Assembly (NCBI RefSeq): GCF_025698545.1 | Contig: NC_068570.1 | Span: 59,353,924 to 59,417,923, forward strand | DNA length: 64,000 bases | From: Gossypium raimondii | Taxonomy: Eukaryota > Streptophyta > Magnoliopsida > Malvales > Malvaceae | Reading direction: 5' to 3' | In this document: positions 58,177 through 64,000 of the stretch, one piece after another | Layout: each line of letters begins with the position of its first letter | Numbering within the stretch: position 1 is the first letter of the stretch | Notes under the pieces: model-generated | What the model was told of the DNA's origin: nothing | Database searches by the model: none | Seen by the model: the letters and a program-made list of their open reading frames with translations, nothing else | Translations under genes and position numbers: made by a program

Positions 58177-59350
58177 TTATTTGAATTGCATTCTTCGGTC
58201 CTTGATCTCATTAAAATCATTAATTATTTCGTTTGCATTAAAAAATTTTGCAGTTTCTTTCTTAATGTAGACAACTAAAGAATTTCTCAAAAAACCATCT
58301 TCTATCTTGCTACGAAGTCGAGTCTTCAAAATCATCATAGCAGAAAAAGCACGTTTTATGGACGCAGTTGAGACTAGAAGAGTCAATACAAGACTAATCA
58401 ATCTATCAACGAGTGGGTACATGATTAACTTTCCACTCTCAATTAAGATTCTACAAAGTTTAGGAAGTGTTGATATTTTTCTCAAATTAGGATGCTTACG
58501 TACATCAAATTTATAATGCTTCAACTCTTATGGAAGATTTTGTTTCTCTTGTTAAGAAAAATCTTTTGGATAGAACTTGTTTACATGAATGCAAATTTTA
58601 TCAATATCAAATAACTTGAAAAACTCTTTGGGATCTAAAATTGTAGTAAGAGTGAGAAGCTCGACAACATGTTCGTTGAATCTGCTCTTTAATTCTTGCA
58701 ATTGAGCATCTATTGTAGCAAAAAATATATCCACTCGATAATGATGTTTCACTATAACATCTTCCTTCTTGTTACGACTACCACCCACAATGTATTGAAC
58801 ATTCATATATGGAAAAACCAACTCTCAAGTTTCACAAAAAGATATCACATTTTTCAACAATTCATCTCATCCACCGTCTCTCAACTTCTGAGTTAAATCT
58901 TTTATTGTCGAAACTAAACTCATGGCATTTAATATATCTTAAGAACGATGTTGCAAAGCTTGACAAAGATTATTAGTAATCCCTAAAACTTCCTTCATCA
59001 TGTGCAAAATAAAAATAAACTCAAAAGACCTCAATTTATTATATGCGCTATGAGCATCTCCTCGTTGTGAATAGTTAGGAGCAATAATTTTTAGATTTTC
59101 AAAAACTTTGCTAGTAGCATTATACATCGTTTGTAAGCTAGTGATTGAATTTAAATGAGAACTCCATCGAGTCTCACCAGGACTTTGTAAAGTGACAATC
59201 TAATTCATACATGTTCCAATTGTTAACTCATTGATGGATACTAAATGAGTTATTTTAGCTGCTTGGGCTTTTTGTAATTCATCATGCCGTTTGGAAGAAG
59301 CAGAAGTAATATTAACAATACCAGACAAGTCTTTAAAAAATTGATGCATT
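58177..59350 (-). pseudogene. hAT transposase remnant (TTF-type/ZMYM1-like)
   Basis: Minus strand, 5' to 3': QFFKDLSGIVNITSASSKRH, LQSPGETRWSSHLNSITSL, RSFEFIFILHMMKEVLGITN, ELVFPYMNVQYIVGGSRNKK, VELLTLTTILDPKEFFKLFD, and the C-terminal hAT dimerisation domain RLISLVLTLLVSTASIKRAF followed by MILKTRLRSKIEDGFLRNSL. This order is typical of the large plant family annotated as TTF-type or zinc finger MYM-type 1-like hAT transposases. Several stop codons and frameshifts break it, and the N-terminal zinc finger is missing. Its own terminal repeats were not identified. Confidence 0.85.
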
Positions 59351-61120
59351 TCACATTTGCACAATAATAAAAAATTAAATTAAATTGCTCAAAACGGAAA
59401 AAATATAGGGACCAATTATATAATTTAACCTAAAATTTTCGTTTGAAATGATGATTTAACGTGTCACGTCAACTTACTATTACACCGTTAACAGCAATTA
59501 ATGCTTAATGACTAAAATATTACAACACGATAACGTAAGTGACTAAAATATAACATTTCAAACGTAAATAACTAAAATATAACCCGAGGGAAACAGAAAT
59601 GATTATTTTGATAGTTTACCCCAAATTAATTAACATAAGAATGTGAACAAAAATTTGGTCAATGAAACGACTTGATTGGTGTTAAAGGTAAGCTGCACCA
59701 TTGAATGATGATGTGGATATTGTTTTTCATTAGATATTTATTTGGATAAGGTGTAATGTCGACGGAAATTATTATGATATGTGTAAAAAAATTATGTAAA
59801 ATTATATTTATAAAATATTGTCAACCCAGCATTGGCAGACCTCTCTACAAATTTGGTATTGTTCTTGATGGGGTGATTTTTCTCCCAACTTTGACATGTT
59901 TGAAGAGGTGTTGGAGATCGATTCGTATAAACCGCGGCATAGTAAAAGTGGAGAGGAATAGATACAAATATTTTACGCGGAAAATCCTCAAAGAGGGAAA
60001 ACCACAGGCAAATGAGACGTCAACTTTTCACTAAATGAGTAAATAAACGAGAGTACAATATGGAGAAAATAAACCTAAATGTACTAAACGTACAAACCCA
60101 AACCTCAAAAATGAAGTCTTAACTCGGGCACAAAATTCTCTCCATAGTTACCACGAAACTCTCACCAGAATTCATATACGACTACATTTTGTCGCCCTCA
60201 AAGAAAAGCCCTTACTGAATGGTGTGTTAATTCTGGCCACTCAAAATAGGGATACAATGACCCCTTTAAATAGGTTAAGATTAGAGTTCAACTGGGAGAA
60301 GCAGTCCTGTTTAAAGTCTAAAACGTGTCTGCCAAATATGAGAACACGTCGTGACGTGGCATATCGCCTCGTCACAATGCCGTCCCTGCTTTGTTGTTTC
60401 AACGTTGTTGCGTCATCCCGACGTCCTGATGCCCTACATCATGACGTTGGGCCTATTTGGGGCCTTTTTCGATTGCTCGTCAAAATATCTTTCTAAGTGC
60501 CTGCAAAATATCTAATAAATGCGAGGCACACCCTACAAGAGGCGATAAGCCTGTATAACAAGAATACCACATTAGATGCTTGATAATGTGCATGGTTGGA
60601 CTCAAACCCATGTCATATAAAACATATTAGTCACTTTTGGATGATAATGCTACTACTTAGCCTAGCAAGGACAAATTCAGACTTGTTGAGGCGTATTTCA
60701 GCTTCGAGCGAACAACATTTCATATTCTTCTCTCAAAATAATTGGAAATACCTCAAAAAAAAAGTAACTTTAGTTAAAATGACAAAATCGAGTCCATTAC
60801 TATCCTGATATCCTAAGTTCAAATTTTACCTTTTGTCAATTTCTTACCAATTTAAATTATTTTTTTGGTAAATTTTATACGAAAATTTAAAAAGATAAAT
60901 TTAAATAAAAAGATCTTTTAATTATTTTTAATTGAAGTAATGTTGAATTAACTCGTAATATCTCAATAGTTTAACTTTTTTATTATAATTAATGTAAGTG
61001 AATTGACCATTGATAAAGTGTACGGATGTTGATGATGTAACTATTATGTGCTTTAATTAGCTAATTGCAATAATTATTATTAATTAGCGTTTAAATATGG
61101 TTAGTTTTCTATAATGTAGT
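59351..61120. other. Intergenic, repeats, no gene seen
   Basis: 59390-59630 looks like a MITE arm pair (AGGGACCAATTATATAATTT and AAATAACTAAAATATAACCC). 59760-60560 is less AT-rich and includes the GGGAAAACCACAGGCAAATG repeat word, possibly from an old LTR. No open frame resembles a known protein. Confidence 0.35.
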
Positions 61121-61590
61121 CCTCCCAATTTTTGATACATTATATTTAATTTTGGTCCCTCTAATTTTTAAAAAAATTCATTTTAGTCATTCATTTAATT
61201 TTTCGTCTATTTTAGCCCTTTAATTTGCATTTTGTCATCACCCAAAATGGATGAAGAAATTAATATTTGTTGACTTTCTTGATGTGGCATACACGTAGAT
61301 TTTTAATACTTTTTATTATAAATTTTATACTTTTAAATAGTTTCAATGATTTTTAATTTTTAGAAATAATTTTTTAAATTTTTAAAATTTTAAAAAGTAA
61401 TTAAATACTAGCGTGTCAGCTACGTGGCAATCCACCTGTATGTTAATTTTTTCATCCATTTTGGGGCGATTTGACAAAAATTACAAGTTTAAGGGTTAAA
61501 AAAGATACAAAAAAATTAAATGAATGGCTAAAATGATTTTTTTTATAAAGTTAGAAGGCCAAATAAATCATTATGCCTAGAAATAATGAA
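61120..61590. mobile_element. Old inverted-repeat element
   Basis: Left arm GTAGTCCTCCCAATTTTTGA and TTTTAGTCATTCATTTAATT; right arm TTAAATGAATGGCTAAAATG and AAGTTAGAAGGCC. The core (CACCCAAAATGGATGAAG and its near complement) is also inverted. Non-coding. Confidence 0.6.
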
Positions 61591-61686
61591 TAAAGTTAAT
61601 TACTATGAAGAATAATAACACTAGGAGAGAGTAATTAACTCATTAATTAAGAATAACCCTTTCATAAAATTACTATAATTTTATGT

Positions 61687-62060
61687 GTTAATTGCATTAA
61701 ACACCCCCAAATTATGATTTTCATTCTAAATTGATCTTCAAACTTTAAAACATTCTAATTACATCTTCAAACTATCGATGTTATATCAATAAGGTCCTTC
61801 CATTACTCAAATCGTTAATTTAACCATTAATTAAGACGATTGATCTTATGTGACATAATTTAAAAGGAAAAATATAAAGAGAAATGAACATTGTAAAATG
61901 AGTGTTATAAAAATATCAGTTTTGAGGTTTTTGAAGCTTTTAACGAAACTATCATTCACTTTTTTTTCGATTTTACTTTGTTTTTAGTTTTTAATTTTAA
62001 AATTTATGCAACAACATTTTATTTTTCTTTAAAATTTTCATTCTAAATTATGTCACGTAT
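61687..62060. mobile_element. Inverted-repeat element, family B, left part
   Basis: GTTAATTGCATTAAACACCC, then AACTATCGATGTTATATCAA as in the copies at 24674, 28983 and 31243. The right end is lost, and a Mutator-like MITE piece follows. Confidence 0.65.
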
Positions 62061-62084
62061 GGTTTCACATGTTGAAATGACTCG

Positions 62085-62230
62085 AAGTACAAATGAACGA
62101 ACTTTTAAACAAAAAATGACCAATTTGATCTTTGATCTAACATAAATAGACTAATTTGCTCGTTTTAAAAATAAACGGGACAAAATAAAATCTAACTTCT
62201 AGTATATACATCCGTCATGGCACTTTTACC
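62085..62230. mobile_element. Mutator-like MITE, right part
   Basis: CCAATTTGATCTTTGATCTA and CGTCATGGCACTTTTACC match the right half of the GGTAAAAGTACC family. Confidence 0.65.
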
Positions 62231-62566
62231 AACTAAAAATTTACATCTGAAAAATATTTAAAAACATATATAAATTTGAAAAGATACATCAAAACATATC
62301 GATACCAATATATACCAATACCAAATAGAAACGAGACACCCACTAATACGATACTATCTACCTTTATCCGAATTCTCATCCCAAATCTCAGCATGTCGTA
62401 ATCTATATATCTATATATATATATGGACCGACAAGGTGAGATAGACTCTCACATTAACTCCGCGTGTAATGAATGCGTTTAACCTACTTTCTTCAACTGT
62501 AAAAGCAAAATCATTTGCATGGCGATCATTGTATAATCTTCTCATCATATCTCCTTCTCCATTTCT

Positions 62567-62577
62567 CTATATATACC
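62567..62577 (+). promoter_or_regulatory. TATA box of GDSL gene
   Basis: CTATATATACC about 85-93 bp upstream of the ATG at 62660. Confidence 0.55.
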
Positions 62578-62659
62578 TCACAACACGCCATTCTTCCCCA
62601 CACATTTCCACCATTCTTTCTGTTCTCCCCTTCTTTCAAGCTTCAATTTCATAGTAACA

Positions 62660-64000
62660 ATGGTGAAACTGTGTGTGCTATTTGGGGTGGCTGTACTTCT
62701 AAGCTTGAGCTTCGGGTTCATCAATGGCGCACCTCAAGTTCCTTGTTACTTCATCTTCGGTGATTCATTAGTTGATAATGGGAACAATAATCGATTATCG
62801 TCATTAGCGAAAGCTAATTACATGCCTTATGGAATCGATTTCCCTAATGGACCAACTGGAAGGTTCTCTAATGGCAAAACCACAGTCGATGTCATTGGTG
62901 AGCTTTCCATCCGTTCGACGAAACTACTCATTGAAAACTCTGCCTTGAGTTTTATCATTGGTTTTTAATGTTTATTTCTATGTTACTGCCCGGATTTCAT
63001 GTATTTTGAAATCTGGTTGATTGGTTGGTTGGTCGATTTTGATCTCAATTTAATTGAATAATTTAATTAATTAATTATTTTTAAATTTCGAAACCGAACT
63101 TATGACTTATTTTATATTAATATTAGATTATTTAAATATATTTATATTTTATAGTGTTAACAAAAAAATTGACTGAATCGACTTAACCAAAGTTTGGTTT
63201 GGTCAGTTTTCTCAACTAAAGTCGACTGGGTTCGTTTTCTCATATTAAATTTGATTTAAAAAATCGATTGATTAAACTGATTGCTCTTCATTAATTATAT
63301 TTGATTTGATTTTAATGTTTTTTTTTTTATGTATAGCTGAACTTTTGGGCTTTGAGAATTACATTCCTCCTTACTCCGCCGCTAGAGGTAGACAAATCCT
63401 CGGAGGAGTTAACTATGCATCAGCCGCGGCCGGAATCAGAGAAGAGACTGGACAACAGCTGGTAATTTTTGTATACACTTGTTCATAGAGACTGCTACGC
63501 GGCGGGGCTAGGGTGGTTTTTTGCCACCCCAACCCTGATCCGATATGGCTCCAAGCTAATCTGATCTGACTTGATCTGAAATTAAATATTAATTTACTCG
63601 TCCTGAATTTAACCCGAAAAAAATATTAATTTATTCGATATGCCACACTTTTCTATTTTTAAATATTAATATAAAATTTATTTATCACCTAGTCTAATAT
63701 TTTAAATTATAATTAATATTATTATGATGATATTTCTGTTTTTTCATACATTTTATATCATCTTTAAATAAAAGAATTAAAAATTACAAATCGAAAGATT
63801 GGACACTTGTTCAGTAATATTAAAATGCAAGTTTGTTATCGCTCCATTTATATTCATTATTGAATAAATTTTAAAGAACATATTTTTAACGTGAAATATT
63901 TTCTTTCAAGTGACAAAATCTAGTATATTTTAAACTAACATTATATATAAGAAAAGGTATTTGGATAATTATCCTGTGGTGGGACATGGTGTGTTTTCCT
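62660..64000 (+). CDS. GDSL esterase/lipase, first two exons (gene continues past the window)
   Basis: Exon 1 is 62660-62897 and exon 2 is 63337-63461. They join in phase, giving 121 residues that end in phase 0 at a GTAATT donor. The remaining exons (normally up to about 360 residues) lie beyond 64000, and 63462-64000 is the start of intron 2. A hydrophobic signal peptide ([17 protein letters not shown]) is followed by the GDSL block [15 protein letters not shown] (the Ser is the expected nucleophile). Next come [20 protein letters not shown] and the block II-like [15 protein letters not shown], all typical of plant SGNH/GDSL lipases, which are usually secreted and act on lipids or other esters. 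The specific substrate cannot be told. The catalytic Asp/His block is outside the window. Confidence 0.9.

Noticed and set aside
60224-60496. 90-residue plus-strand open frame
   Set aside because: No family resemblance, inside an unidentified repeat-like stretch.

Overview
This window looks like nuclear DNA of a flowering plant, most likely a eudicot. It is AT-rich, its genes are split by many GT-AG introns, and it is full of short inverted-repeat elements, SINEs, LINE pieces and retrotransposon fossils. The repeat types remind me of cotton and other Malvaceae, but that is a low-confidence impression. There are no operons; each gene has its own exon structure.

Layout. Positions 1-6700 hold two fossil LTR retrotransposons: the 5' part of a minus-strand Ty3/gypsy element (LTR about 2790-4291) and a decayed plus-strand Ty1/copia element with a short 3' LTR (about 4300-6695). 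Positions 7435-12506 (-) are a 15-coding-exon REDUCED WALL ACETYLATION gene. A repeat-rich gap follows, then a two-pore K+ channel gene (17720-19229, -). A plastid L7/L12 pseudogene beside a LINE fragment comes next (19711-20600), then an intronless TIC20-II-like gene (22238-22858, +). Directly downstream of TIC20 is a rearranged pseudogene, an inverted duplicate of the 5' part of a CorA-like gene that lies 10 kb further on. The coatomer zeta gene (25279-27766, +) and the CorA-like gene (28135-34068, -) are convergent. The CorA-like introns are loaded with MITEs. An eIF4E gene (37989-40449, -), an S40-type senescence regulator (48880-49236, -) and the first two exons of a GDSL esterase/lipase (62660 to beyond the window, +) complete the gene list.

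The 41-48 kb and 49-62 kb stretches are almost all mobile-element debris. It includes at least five kinds of inverted-repeat element: a GC-rich hAT family with 8-bp target duplications, a Mutator-like family with 10-bp duplications, a second family with an 11-bp duplication, and PIF/Harbinger pieces. There is also a tRNA-derived SINE family, a second SINE-like sequence, a broken hAT transposase and a broken Harbinger transposase. Several insertions are nested and can be ordered in time from their target duplications.

The genes are unrelated housekeeping or tissue genes: wall acetylation, vacuolar K+ flux, plastid import, COPI transport, Mg2+-transporter-like function, translation initiation, senescence and lipid hydrolysis. 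I see no functional cluster and no convincing new multi-gene system. The most informative signals are the inverted gene duplication, the duplicated splice acceptor in the coatomer zeta gene, and the nested SINE/hAT/MITE insertions. Splice sites were assigned by hand from GT-AG signals, reading-frame phase and remembered family protein sequences.
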